DNA of 38,567 nt from Akkermansiaceae bacterium UBA1506 (GCA_002323995.1 DCQY01000127.1:1-38567); one strand, 5' to 3'. Positions 24,595 to 32,828 are shown, counted from the first letter of the stretch. Notes: generated by a model from the letters alone, not told the origin. A program made the numbers and translations.

Positions 24595-25287
24595 TCACTT
24601 GAGCGTGGTAATTTTGATATCTTTGAACCACACGTATTGACCATGATTCTGCAATCCGATGCTCCCTCGCATCGGCTTATCCTTGATCGCGACCTTAAAC
24701 TTATTCGCAGTTCCGTCGGGGTTCTTACCGGGCTCCGGCCAGTCGTTTACATCGACATTAAAGACCTCAACGCTGTTAATGTAACAGGTGATTTTCGGTC
24801 CTTTGGCTCGCAGTTTTAAAGTGTCCCACTCCCCCACCGGGTTGGCAGGATTGGAGGAAGCTTCTTTCCCCTCATAAAATGAGCCATGAAGTTTTTTACC
24901 ATCTTTGGGGCCATGAGTCCTCTGAAAACCTTCGTTGTCCATCAACTGGATCTCGTGACCTCCGTTGACCGGATTGTCACGCTCAGTTCGATAAAACACC
25001 CCGCTGTTAGCGCCCTCTGAAAGCTTGTAGGAAAGCGTCAATTCAAAATCACCGTATTGCTGCTTTGTCCAGATGTAGCCCATGCCCTTGAGCTTCTTCT
25101 TTCCATTTTTATCCTCAACCTCCTGCATATTGCACGTTAGTGCACCCTCCTCGTCGATTTCCCAGGCTCCTTCACCGAAGTCCCAGGCATCGAGGCTGGA
25201 ACCATCGAAAAGAGATTTCGTAACATGATCATCGGCAGATGCCGCCATGAACACAAAAATCATCAAGAGGATAGAAGATACCTTCAT
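24595..25287 (-). CDS. Exported DUF1080 protein (3-keto-disaccharide hydrolase-type)
   Basis: A 230-residue protein with a signal peptide (MKVSSILLMIFVFMAASA, cleavage near residue 18). The DUF1080 laminin-G/concanavalin-like beta-sandwich is clear from SLFDGSSLDAWDFG, YIWTKQQYGDFELTLSYKLS, EGANSGVFYRTE, GGHEIQLMDNEG and RGSIGLQNHGQYVWFKDIKI. Some members of this family cleave 3-keto-glycosides made by Gfo/Idh-type oxidation; others may only bind carbohydrate. It is common in Planctomycetes and Verrucomicrobia. No oxidoreductase gene adjoins it here. Family assignment is strong, activity is not shown. Confidence 0.88.
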   Translation of the reverse strand: MKVSSILLMIFVFMAASADDHVTKSLFDGSSLDAWDFGEGAWEIDEEGALTCNMQEVEDKNGKKKLKGMGYIWTKQQYGDFELTLSYKLSEGANSGVFYRTERDNPVNGGHEIQLMDNEGFQRTHGPKDGKKLHGSFYEGKEASSNPANPVGEWDTLKLRAKGPKITCYINSVEVFNVDVNDWPEPGKNPDGTANKFKVAIKDKPMRGSIGLQNHGQYVWFKDIKITTLK

Positions 25288-25334
25288 AGGACGAAACTTA
25301 GCTAATCATAAAACCTCTCGCCAAGGCGGAAGCG

Positions 25335-26129
25335 CTACCGTATCTGCGGGATCGCACTCAGCAGCGTCTTGGTAATCTGAGACTGCGGATCTTTAAAGAG
25401 ATCCTCTGCCTCCTGAACCTCAGCAATCTTGCCAGACTCCATCACCGCGATGCGATCGGCAATGTAACGCACCACAGAGAGGTCATGGGAAATAAAGATC
25501 ATAGTGAGATCGAGTTCGTCACGAAGGTCTTTTAGCAAATTCAAGATCTGAGATTGGATGGAAACATCAAGCGCAGAAACTGGCTCATCAGCCAGAACTA
25601 ACTTCGGCTCTGTAGCCAGAGCCCTCGCAATAGCGATTCGCTGACGCTGCCCGCCAGAAAACTCATGAGGGTATTTACGCACGAATCGCGAATCTAACCC
25701 AACCCGCTCCATTAAATCGGAGACAGCCTTCCTCAAGCTATGGCGATCCGAAGCTAAATTAGGGTGACGTGTCAGGATGGCTTCAGCCAGCGTACTGAAG
25801 ACAGTCATGCGGGGGTTGAGTGAAGCGTAGGGATCCTGAAAAATCATTTGGAAATCGCGACGACGCTTTCGAATTTCGCTATGAGGCAGATCCACCAGTC
25901 GCTCTCCCTCGATAACGACACTTCCCGAGGTCGGTTCAAGAAGTTGCATGATGAGCCGCGACAACGTCGATTTCCCGCAGCCACTTTCCCCGACAAGCCC
26001 GAGGATCTCACCTCTTTCCAAAGTCAGGCTGACGCCATCTACCGCCTTTACCTCGGTAAAATTCATCCCGAGTAGCCCCCCACGCTTGGTGAAGTGCTTT
26101 GTCAGGTTCTGTAATTCGAGATACGACAC
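25335..26129 (-). CDS. Oligopeptide/dipeptide ABC transporter ATPase, OppF/DppF-type
   Basis: A 264-residue ATPase. GTG 26129 is chosen because the fold begins at SYLELQNLTKHF and it lies 11 bases after the oppD stop; an ATG at 26183 would lie inside oppD and give an unlikely N-terminus. Walker A LVGESGCGKST, Q-loop FQDPYASLNPRMTV, signature FSGGQRQRIAIARAL, Walker B LVLADEPVSALDVS and H-loop FISHDLSV are all intact. PYASLNPRM and the end LSAIPQIR are Opp/Dpp features. It pairs with the OppD-type protein encoded just upstream. No permease or binding protein gene adjoins. Confidence 0.9.
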   Translation of the reverse strand: MSYLELQNLTKHFTKRGGLLGMNFTEVKAVDGVSLTLERGEILGLVGESGCGKSTLSRLIMQLLEPTSGSVVIEGERLVDLPHSEIRKRRRDFQMIFQDPYASLNPRMTVFSTLAEAILTRHPNLASDRHSLRKAVSDLMERVGLDSRFVRKYPHEFSGGQRQRIAIARALATEPKLVLADEPVSALDVSIQSQILNLLKDLRDELDLTMIFISHDLSVVRYIADRIAVMESGKIAEVQEAEDLFKDPQSQITKTLLSAIPQIR

Positions 26130-26140
26130 CGCTATTATTT

Positions 26141-27124
26141 TTAAATTCTGGCACTGAGGCAGCCTGGACAATCTTGAACCCAATGTTCTCTCTCCAACTC
26201 AACCAATTCCGGTCGAGTATCGATACAACACGGATCACCTTCCTTGACTTCGCAACGGGGAGCAAAGGCACAACCAACAATATCCTCGGAAAGATTCGGT
26301 GGAAGACCCGGAATAGTGTAAAGCCTTTTGCCTTTCGACTGCATTGCCGGGATCGACTTCTGCAAAGCCCGAGTGTAGGCATGCTTGGGCGAGTTGAAAA
26401 TTGCTTTCACATTGGCACGCTCCACAAATCGACCGGCGTACATGACATTCACATAGTCGCACACCTCCGAAACGACAGCGAGGTCATGAGTGATAAAAAT
26501 CACCGCCGTTCCCAAATCTTCCTGCCTTTCTTTGATTAAATCGAGCACCTGGCGCTGAATCGTGACATCCAACGCCGTCGTTGGCTCATCGGCAATAAGA
26601 ATCTCCGGACGAGTGATTAGTGCCATCGCGATCATGACACGTTGGCGCATCCCACCGGAAAACTCGTGGGGGTAGCTGTGAATTCGCTTGTGCGGATCCG
26701 GGATACCGACAGCGTCGAGTTCGGCGACGGCCCGCTCCAGCGCTTCGGATTTCGAAGCTCCCTCGTGAATTTGGAGAGGTTCGATGAGTTGAGTCGAAAT
26801 CTTAAGGTAAGGATTCAGTGAGGTCATTGGATCTTGGAAGATGAGCCCGATCCGACTGCCTCGGACTTTCCTCATCCCCGCCTCGCTCAAGGACAGCAAA
26901 TCGATATCGCCAAACTTTGCTAGACCGCTTTCGATGCACCCGGGTGGCTGTGGAATAAGATTCAGGAGAGAATAACAAGTGACTGACTTTCCTGAGCCAG
27001 ATTCTCCAACGATTCCCACCGTCTGCCCCGCTTCGACATCAAACGAAACATCATCCACCGCCTTCACCACGCCATCACGAGTGTGAAAGTAAGTCCTCAG
27101 GTTTCTAACTTCTAGAAGCGCCAT
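26141..27124 (-). CDS. Oligopeptide/dipeptide ABC transporter ATPase, OppD/DppD-type
   Basis: A 327-residue ATPase from ATG 27124. Walker A GIVGESGSGKSV, Q-loop FQDPMTSLNPYLKI, signature FSGGMRQRVMIAMAL, Walker B ILIADEPTTALDVT and H-loop FITHDLAV are intact. After residue 250 comes the Opp/Dpp C-terminal extension with FAPRCEVKEGDPC, a second Cys and DCPGC, the cysteine cluster that in related transporters binds an iron-sulfur centre near the membrane. With the OppF-type protein it forms the heterodimeric motor for uptake of peptides or nickel/sugar-like ligands. The IF-1-like gene lies 8 bases upstream on the same strand. Confidence 0.9.
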   Translation of the reverse strand: MALLEVRNLRTYFHTRDGVVKAVDDVSFDVEAGQTVGIVGESGSGKSVTCYSLLNLIPQPPGCIESGLAKFGDIDLLSLSEAGMRKVRGSRIGLIFQDPMTSLNPYLKISTQLIEPLQIHEGASKSEALERAVAELDAVGIPDPHKRIHSYPHEFSGGMRQRVMIAMALITRPEILIADEPTTALDVTIQRQVLDLIKERQEDLGTAVIFITHDLAVVSEVCDYVNVMYAGRFVERANVKAIFNSPKHAYTRALQKSIPAMQSKGKRLYTIPGLPPNLSEDIVGCAFAPRCEVKEGDPCCIDTRPELVELEREHWVQDCPGCLSARI

Positions 27125-27132
27125 CAATCAAT

Positions 27133-27369
27133 TCAATCTACCGGCGGAACTTCCCACTCCACAATCTTGCACCGTGACATATCAAACGGGGAGTATTCGG
27201 TAACAACATCGCAATCCGTCGGTGCCACCTCACGAGGAGGGCGTGGACCTTTCCTTTCGAGCACCCCGTATGACCGGTATCCATTAGCCATGGTAACCTC
27301 AAAGAGCTGGTCCTCCTTATGCACCGCTGTTACGCGGCCCCGGGCCCGGATAGGAAGTCGTTCTGACAT
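27133..27369 (-). CDS. Divergent IF-1-like S1/OB-fold protein
   Basis: A 78-residue protein from ATG 27369. It aligns end to end with translation initiation factor IF-1: RARGRVTAVHKEDQLFEVTM with the IF-1 strand 'GTVVEALPNAMFRVEL', ANGYRSYGVL with 'ENGHVVLAHI', and VTEYSPFDMSRCKIVEW with 'VTVELSPYDLTRGRITYR'. The middle 'SGKMRKHYIRILPGD' part is replaced by ERKGPRPPREVAPTDCD, losing the conserved Lys-Met-Arg contacts but keeping a basic patch. Canonical infA is probably elsewhere. It sits between the oppD gene (8 bases downstream) and the exported unknown protein (21 bases upstream), all on the minus strand. Confidence 0.68.
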   Translation of the reverse strand: MSERLPIRARGRVTAVHKEDQLFEVTMANGYRSYGVLERKGPRPPREVAPTDCDVVTEYSPFDMSRCKIVEWEVPPVD

Positions 27370-27390
27370 CGAAAACAATCTGTCAGAGAA

Positions 27391-27960
27391 TCACGGCTTG
27401 GCAACGATAGAGCGAATCATTTCCATGATCTCGTTTTCGCGCCCCACCATTACGGGAAGCGTCGTGCTGGCCTGGACAAAATAGACCCGATCTCCCACAT
27501 CGAAAACGAGCAGGTAAAATCGCATCTCATAATCGAGGCCCTCTTTTCTTACAACACCTTCCGCTTGAGAAAAAATTGCCGGCCATTTCTTCTCAGCTCC
27601 GTCAAGAATCCCGCCGACCTGCCCTGTCTTGTAGTCATCGACCTTCTTCAAATAGAAACGCTTATCCACATCAAAGTTCGCAATGGTCAGGTCCATCAGA
27701 TCCTGCATTGTCCCGTTCACCCCGTCGAAAGAGCGGAAGAAAATGGACGAACGATTGTCCCTGGTGTTGAAACCCGCCTCCACATCATCTCGCTTCGGAT
27801 CAGATTCATACCAGCCTAGCGGAAGAGTCACTGCGATCTTCTTTTCAGCAATAATGACCTTTTTCCCGGAAGCCTGAATCGATGTTCGGGGGCCAAAGAC
27901 CACGAAGATCGCTAGAAGAAAAAACACCCATCTGATAAAAAACCGTTGCCCCGCGCCCAT
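27391..27960 (-). CDS. Exported protein of unknown function (PsbP/DUF1795-like)
   Basis: A 189-residue protein from ATG 27960 (an upstream TTG is in frame). Residues 1-31 make a signal peptide: GAGQRFFIRWVFFLLAIFVV with cleavage after IQA. The remainder looks like one alpha/beta domain with IAVTLPLGWYESDPK early, a strand pair around SSIFFRSFDG, and a final helix NEIMEMIRSIVAKP. The 'V-x-LPxGW ... xF-QAS' layout recalls the PsbP/MOG1/DUF1795 fold, but I cannot assign it. It is the first gene of a possible minus-strand operon with the IF-1-like, OppD and OppF genes. Confidence 0.7.
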   Translation of the reverse strand: MGAGQRFFIRWVFFLLAIFVVFGPRTSIQASGKKVIIAEKKIAVTLPLGWYESDPKRDDVEAGFNTRDNRSSIFFRSFDGVNGTMQDLMDLTIANFDVDKRFYLKKVDDYKTGQVGGILDGAEKKWPAIFSQAEGVVRKEGLDYEMRFYLLVFDVGDRVYFVQASTTLPVMVGRENEIMEMIRSIVAKP

Positions 27961-28001
27961 CTTCAATCTCTATATCCGCAGACTAAGCATTTTTTAAGAC
28001 T

Positions 28002-29234
28002 ATGGCACGAATTAACGACAACTTCCTCAAGCTCAAGGCCGGCTACCTTTTCCCCGAAATCGCCCGTCGCGTCAACGCCTACACCGAAGCCAACCCTGAA
28101 TTAGCTGATAAGCTGATTCGTTGTGGTATCGGCGACGTGACAGAGCCTCTTCCCGAAGCCTGCCGCCGAGCCATGCATGGCGCTGTCGACGAGCAGGGCA
28201 ATTCAGAAACGTTCCGCGGCTACGGCCCCGAGCAGGGCTATGACTTCCTTCGCGAAGCCATTGTGACCAATCAATTCGCAGGCCTCGGCATCAACGCGGA
28301 CGAAGTTTTTGTCTCTGACGGCTCCAAGTGTGACTCCGGCAACATTCTCGACATCTTCGGCCCCGGCAATAAGATCGCGATCACCGACCCTGTCTACCCC
28401 GTCTATGTCGACACTAACGTCATGATTGGCAACACCGGCGAAGCTGATGAAAGCGGTGCCTACGCTGGCCTCGTTTACCTGCCCTGCACCGCCGAGAACA
28501 ATTTCGTTCCCGCCATCCCCGAGGAGAAAGTCGACCTCATCTATCTCTGCTACCCGAACAACCCGACCGGAGGCACCGCGACTCGCCGCCAACTCGAAGC
28601 CTGGGTGGCTTACGCAAAAGAGAATCAGGCCATCATCCTTTACGATGCCGCCTACGAAGCCTTCATCCAGGAAGAAGACGTGCCTCACTCAATCTTCGAA
28701 ATCGACGGAGCCAAAGAGTGCGCCATCGAATTTCGTTCCTTCTCCAAGAATGGTGGTTTCACAGGAACCCGCTGCGCCTACACTGTGATCCCAAAAGAGC
28801 TTAAGGGCTTCACTGAAAGCGGGGAAGAACAGGCCATACATCAGCTTTGGTCGCGTCGGCATAGCACCAAGTTCAACGGAGCCAGCTACCCAGTCCAACG
28901 TGGCGCAGCTGCCGTTTTCTCTGAGGAAGGCAAAGAGCAGGTCGCTTCGCTGATCAAGGGATACATGGGCAACGCCAAGTTACTCCGCGAAGCCTGCGAA
29001 AAAATTGGTCTCTCCGTCTTCGGAGGTATCAACGCTCCCTACGTTTGGGTCGGCTGCCCTGAGGGCGTCAGCTCCTGGGAAATGTTCGACCGAATGCTCG
29101 AAGGCGCCCAGGTCGTCATCACTCCCGGTGCCGGATTTGGCGCTGCCGGCGAAGGCTACTTCCGCATCTCCGCTTTCAACAGTCGCGAAAACGTCGAGGA
29201 AGTTTGCCGGCGTGTTGAAGAAAATCTCGGCTGA
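28002..29234 (+). CDS. dapL: LL-diaminopimelate aminotransferase
   Basis: A 410-residue PLP enzyme. It converts L-tetrahydrodipicolinate and glutamate directly to LL-diaminopimelate, bypassing the DapC/D/E steps in lysine and peptidoglycan synthesis. Evidence: the DapL N-terminus INDNFLKLKAGYLFPEIARR, IRCGIGDVTEPLP, FVSDGSKCDSGNI, YPVYVDTNVM, YLCYPNNPTGG and the PLP-lysine segment SFSKNGGFTGTRCAYTV. Length matches DapL (about 410). DapL is typical of Chlamydiae, Verrucomicrobia, plants and cyanobacteria, supporting the taxonomic reading. The start is 41 bases from the divergent exported-protein gene. Confidence 0.95.
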   Translation: MARINDNFLKLKAGYLFPEIARRVNAYTEANPELADKLIRCGIGDVTEPLPEACRRAMHGAVDEQGNSETFRGYGPEQGYDFLREAIVTNQFAGLGINADEVFVSDGSKCDSGNILDIFGPGNKIAITDPVYPVYVDTNVMIGNTGEADESGAYAGLVYLPCTAENNFVPAIPEEKVDLIYLCYPNNPTGGTATRRQLEAWVAYAKENQAIILYDAAYEAFIQEEDVPHSIFEIDGAKECAIEFRSFSKNGGFTGTRCAYTVIPKELKGFTESGEEQAIHQLWSRRHSTKFNGASYPVQRGAAAVFSEEGKEQVASLIKGYMGNAKLLREACEKIGLSVFGGINAPYVWVGCPEGVSSWEMFDRMLEGAQVVITPGAGFGAAGEGYFRISAFNSRENVEEVCRRVEENLG

Positions 29235-29242
29235 AGTCCCCC

Positions 29243-30772
29243 TCAATTCCCTGAGTTCCGCTCGATGAACTCAGCCACGTCCCGGTTCCATTCCTGATTG
29301 GACTTCTCGATCGTGTACATCATGTGCCCTCCCTCGTAAAAGGTGTATTCGATGTTTTCAAGAAAGGATGGATCCATGTCAAGGTGGTCGATGCTGTGGC
29401 GAATAGCGGAGTAGGGTGTCGCCAGATCCTGATAACCGACGTTAATCATCACTTTAAGAGCCGGATTTTCGGACATCGCTGCCGCAAGCTTCGGCGTCAC
29501 CGTGATCGCTTCTCCGACGAAGTCGTCCTTGTAATTCCATGGGTGAACCCGGCGACTGAGAATCTCGTAAATTAGGTCACTTTCAAATTCCAGCTCCCGA
29601 CGAATGTAATCGTTGAGCGTCGCCGAATACGGACCATAAACGACGGAATAACTTGGATCAAAGTCTGGCGAACTCCCCGCGAGATTGCCATCCTTTCCGG
29701 TGACACGGGCATCAAAGCGACCCAGCATCACTCCATCTTCCTTGAGTAATTCCTCACGGAAAAAACTCGCCGGAACTTTCAGGTCAAAACGTTTCACGGT
29801 CTCGGCATCGATGCCAATGTAACGCGAAACCTGCGTGGCGATAGCTTCTCGGTCGACGTCGCTGAGTCGCTTCCCTTGCAGCAAGGCAGACGCGTAGTCT
29901 CCCATGGCAAAAGCCTCAACTTCCTTGCGGCGGGCTTCCTGATTTTTCAGCAAGTCCTCATCTAGTTTGTTATGGTAGGCCGCCACTTCGCTCATGGCTT
30001 CAAGGAAGGTGACCTGAGAAAGATCAGTTCCCCAGAGGGTGTCGAAACTGAGCACACCAGAAACGAGAATCACCCCGTTGAGGTAAAACCCGAAATCTTT
30101 ATGCAGGGTATGAGCCAGTCCGGCAGCGCGAAACGCCCCGTAGCTCTCGCCCGCAAGAAACTTGGGGGAAAGCCAGCGCTCGTGACGAGTCGTGTAGAGG
30201 CGGATGAACTCGGCCATAGAATCGAGATCACCGCGGAAGCCATGAAACTCATTCGCCTTATCCTTATCGTTCGCTCGGCTGAAACCCGTGCTGACCGGAT
30301 CGATGAAAACGAGGTCAGCGACCCTCAGGATGGAATCGGGATTATCACCGATGCGGAATGGTGGATTCGGCATCATGCCGTCTTCGGTCATTTGCACACG
30401 CTTCGGACCAAAGCCGCCGAGATGGAGCCAGACTGCCGAAGATCCCGGTCCGCCATTGAAGCAATAGACGATGGGACGCTTGGCAGGATCTTTAACACCG
30501 TCCTTCACATAAGCCACGTAAAACATCGACGCCGACGGATCTTTTTCCCGCTTCGACACAGTCATCGTACCCGCGGTCACGGTGTAGGAAAGCTCCTCAC
30601 CCCCAAAGGTTCCCGTGTGCTGGGTTTTAGAGGTTTCCTCTTCTGATTGTCTGCCTTTGCCCTTCTCCTCCTCTGCCGGCTTTTTTTCGTTTTTTGCTTC
30701 CTTATCGTCGTTAGCCTTAACCGGCAGCACAAAAAATGACAGAGTAATGAGGAAAGAGGCAGTGAATTTCAT
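29243..30772 (-). CDS. Exported S10-family serine carboxypeptidase
   Basis: A 509-residue protein. Signal peptide at residues 1-20 (ASFLITLSFFVLPVKA), then a highly charged Lys/Glu linker to about residue 60. The S10 triad is visible: nucleophile Ser in AGESYGAFRAAG, Asp in INVGYQDLATPYSA and His in FYEGGHMMYT. The oxyanion segment YCFNGGPGSSAVWLHLGG and DLVFIDPVSTGFSRA are diagnostic. It removes C-terminal residues from peptides at acidic to neutral pH outside the cytoplasm. It could supply peptides to an Opp system. It converges on dapL with 8 bases between stops. Confidence 0.92.
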   Translation of the reverse strand: MKFTASFLITLSFFVLPVKANDDKEAKNEKKPAEEEKGKGRQSEEETSKTQHTGTFGGEELSYTVTAGTMTVSKREKDPSASMFYVAYVKDGVKDPAKRPIVYCFNGGPGSSAVWLHLGGFGPKRVQMTEDGMMPNPPFRIGDNPDSILRVADLVFIDPVSTGFSRANDKDKANEFHGFRGDLDSMAEFIRLYTTRHERWLSPKFLAGESYGAFRAAGLAHTLHKDFGFYLNGVILVSGVLSFDTLWGTDLSQVTFLEAMSEVAAYHNKLDEDLLKNQEARRKEVEAFAMGDYASALLQGKRLSDVDREAIATQVSRYIGIDAETVKRFDLKVPASFFREELLKEDGVMLGRFDARVTGKDGNLAGSSPDFDPSYSVVYGPYSATLNDYIRRELEFESDLIYEILSRRVHPWNYKDDFVGEAITVTPKLAAAMSENPALKVMINVGYQDLATPYSAIRHSIDHLDMDPSFLENIEYTFYEGGHMMYTIEKSNQEWNRDVAEFIERNSGN

Positions 30773-31143
30773 GGAGGCAAGCTAATCGCTCCCGATCACA
30801 AAAGGCAAGTCTAAGACTAACCCAACAGAACGCCCCTATGGTGAAGGTGTTCGGCTCCGAAAACGGCTCATAACCCCACATTCACCACCCCACTAAATAT
30901 TGATGCGTTTCTTCCCTGGCCGACGAAACCCATCGCCCCGCCGCCACACTCTTAATTTTAGACGAACGAATAAAATCTCTATCGTTCCGACACTCGACGC
31001 TGGGGAATTGGCATGGAGACCCCTGGGGGCACTCCTCAAACATCCCGAAATTCCCTTTAACTTTTAGTTTGTGAAATTTTTCACAAACTGTTTGATCCGG
31101 CTTTCGGCAGACGTAACCTTTTTTGACTAATCATTCTTTATTG
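30773..31143. other. Promoter region of the nuoBC operon; no gene
   Basis: The 371 bases between the carboxypeptidase and nuoB hold no frame with a NuoA-like sequence or any recognisable protein, and no tRNA. The first half must contain the carboxypeptidase promoter (minus strand). The second half holds the Rex-like palindrome (31066-31089) and T-rich sequence before the nuoB start. Confidence 0.6.
31066..31089. promoter_or_regulatory. Rex-type (NADH/NAD+-sensing repressor) operator upstream of nuoB
   Basis: A perfect inverted repeat, with 11-base arms AGTTTGTGAAA and TTTCACAAACT around TT. Its core TTGTGAAATTTTTCACAA (31069-31086) differs at one central base from the published Rex consensus TTGTGAAATATTTCACAA. 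It lies about 55 bases ahead of the nuoB ATG. Rex represses respiration and fermentation genes until NADH rises, and nuo genes are known Rex targets in other bacteria. No rex gene is in the window. Confidence 0.68.
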
Positions 31144-31689
31144 ATGCCTGACGATACCACGCAACACGCCGCCTACGATTCCAAGGTCGAGGGTAATGTC
31201 ATTTTCACGAAGGTGGACGCCGCCATCAACTGGATGCGTTCCAATTCGCTTTGGCCAATGCCAATGGGGCTGGCCTGCTGCGGCATCGAGTTAATGGCCT
31301 CGGGAGCTTCTCGCTTCGACATTGCTCGTTTTGGCGCCGAAGTCATGCGCTTCTCACCGCGTCAGGCCGACGTCATGATCGTGGCCGGCACGGTTACCTA
31401 CAAAATGTCTCTCGCAGTAAAGCGGATCTGGGACCAGATGCCTGAGCCCAAGTGGTGCATCGCCATGGGTGCTTGCGCCTCTTCCGGAGGCATGTATCGC
31501 AGCTATGCTACCCTGCAGGGTATCGACAATCTCATTCCCGTAGACGTGTATGTCTCCGGTTGCCCTCCGCGCCCCGAGGCCCTTCTTGAAGGTCTCATGA
31601 AGCTCCAGAAGAAGGTGACCGAAGAAGAGTCCTCCATGGCCCACTTTCAGGCCGACAGCGCCCGCACTCTCGAAACGTCAAAAGCTTGA
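31144..31689 (+). CDS. nuoB: NADH-quinone oxidoreductase subunit B
   Basis: A 181-residue protein from ATG 31144 (an in-frame TTG at 31123 is less likely). It holds iron-sulfur cluster N2 of complex I: Cys45 and Cys46 in GLACCGIELM, Cys111 in AMGACASSGGMY and Cys140 in VSGCPPRPEALLEGLMKLQ. VDVYVSGCPPRPEA is diagnostic. It passes electrons from the peripheral arm to quinone at the membrane. It is followed 18 bases later by nuoC. nuoA, normally just upstream, is absent from the window. Confidence 0.96.
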   Translation: MPDDTTQHAAYDSKVEGNVIFTKVDAAINWMRSNSLWPMPMGLACCGIELMASGASRFDIARFGAEVMRFSPRQADVMIVAGTVTYKMSLAVKRIWDQMPEPKWCIAMGACASSGGMYRSYATLQGIDNLIPVDVYVSGCPPRPEALLEGLMKLQKKVTEEESSMAHFQADSARTLETSKA

Positions 31690-31707
31690 TTCGCAACCTT
31701 ACTGCCC

Positions 31708-32277
31708 ATGAGCGTGATTCTAAATGCCCTGAAGGAACAATTTGGAAAGGCGATCCTTGATGTTGTCGAATTTCGCGGTGAAGACACCGTAATCGCCACC
31801 AAAGAGAGCGCTCATAAAATCCTTAAGCACTGCCGCGATGAACTCGCATTCGACTACCTTGTCGATATCAGCAGCCTAGACCTTCTCGGTGAAGAGCCTC
31901 GCTTCGAAATGGTCTACGAGCTTTACGCACTCGGAAACGGCTCCAATCAACATCTCCGCATCAAGTTCAAGGTCGCTGAAGACGAAAAAGTCGATTCCGT
32001 CACTGATCTCTGGAAAACCGCCAAATGGCACGAGCGTGAAGTTTACGACATGATGGGGATCGAGTTCAACGGACTTGCTGATCACCGACGCATCCTCATG
32101 TGGGAGGGTTATCCCTACCACCCCCTTCGCAAAGATTTTCCTCTAGCCGGACGCCCCACAGAATTGCCGGATGTGGCTTTCACTGAAAAAGCACCCCTCG
32201 CCGGAGGTCCCTTTGTGACTTCTCCGACCAGCGCAAGCACTTCCCACCGCGAGCCGCGCTCCCGCGATTTCGATTGA
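31708..32277 (+). CDS. nuoC: NADH-quinone oxidoreductase subunit C
   Basis: A 189-residue protein, the 30-kDa subunit of the complex I peripheral arm. Evidence: the signature HEREVYDMMGIEFNGLADHR and RILMWEGYPYHPLRKDFPL, the family's most conserved block. N-terminal domain residues LAFDYLVDISSLDLLGEEPR also fit. The C-terminal 25 residues are Ser/Thr/Arg-rich and not conserved. It is not fused to NuoD, and no nuoD follows; the next gene is a PGPGW membrane protein 30 bases away. Confidence 0.95.
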   Translation: MSVILNALKEQFGKAILDVVEFRGEDTVIATKESAHKILKHCRDELAFDYLVDISSLDLLGEEPRFEMVYELYALGNGSNQHLRIKFKVAEDEKVDSVTDLWKTAKWHEREVYDMMGIEFNGLADHRRILMWEGYPYHPLRKDFPLAGRPTELPDVAFTEKAPLAGGPFVTSPTSASTSHREPRSRDFD

Positions 32278-32307
32278 TCCTTTTGCCGCTGCGTCTCAAC
32301 GTATCCG

Positions 32308-32766
32308 ATGGACTGGATACCGGAAGAGTGGTTCACCGCGTTGGAATGGCTCCAAGAGCGTGAAACGTTGTTTGTCTGGATCGGAGGCTTCTCCTTGGGC
32401 ATCTTGATCATCAGCGCCGTTACTGTGCCTGTCATCATCCGTCGATTGCCCAGCGATTACTTTGTGCGAAAAAGTGCCCGGGACGTAAGTGACGGGCATC
32501 CCCTGCTGCGCCTGCCCTTCCTCTTCATTAGGAACTTCGTCGGCGGACTACTTGTTACGGGTGGAATTATCATGCTTGTAACCCCTGGTCAGGGATTGCT
32601 TACAGCGGTCGTCGGTCTCTTACTGATGGACTTTCCAGGCAAACGTCGTCTCGAAATTTGCCTGATCCGCTTTGGCCCGCTCAACAGGGCAATTAATTGG
32701 ATCCGGCGCCGCGATAATCGCCCCCCTCTCGAACTCCCGGAATCTTCATCGAAGAATCCTTCGTAA
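32308..32766 (+). CDS. PGPGW-family small membrane protein
   Basis: A 152-residue protein with helices at about 22-46 (LFVWIGGFSLGILIISAVTV) and 77-104. The second helix has GGIIMLVTPGQGLLTAVVGL followed by LLMDFPGKRRLE, the PGPGW (TMEM-like) family signature with a TPGQG form of the P-G-P-G motif. The end is basic and Pro/Ser-rich. Function of the family is unknown. It sits 30 bases after nuoC and 62 bases before the aminotransferase, so it probably belongs to the nuoBC transcript. Confidence 0.78.
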   Translation: MDWIPEEWFTALEWLQERETLFVWIGGFSLGILIISAVTVPVIIRRLPSDYFVRKSARDVSDGHPLLRLPFLFIRNFVGGLLVTGGIIMLVTPGQGLLTAVVGLLLMDFPGKRRLEICLIRFGPLNRAINWIRRRDNRPPLELPESSSKNPS

Positions 32767-32828
32767 TAAGAGGGACAAAGTGAAATTTGCATTGTGATTT
32801 CGCTAAGAACATTCTTATTGCGCAAACT

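Noticed and set aside
29972..30646. A 224-codon plus-strand frame across the S10 carboxypeptidase
   Set aside because: Antisense shadow; the minus frame has signal peptide and full catalytic triad.
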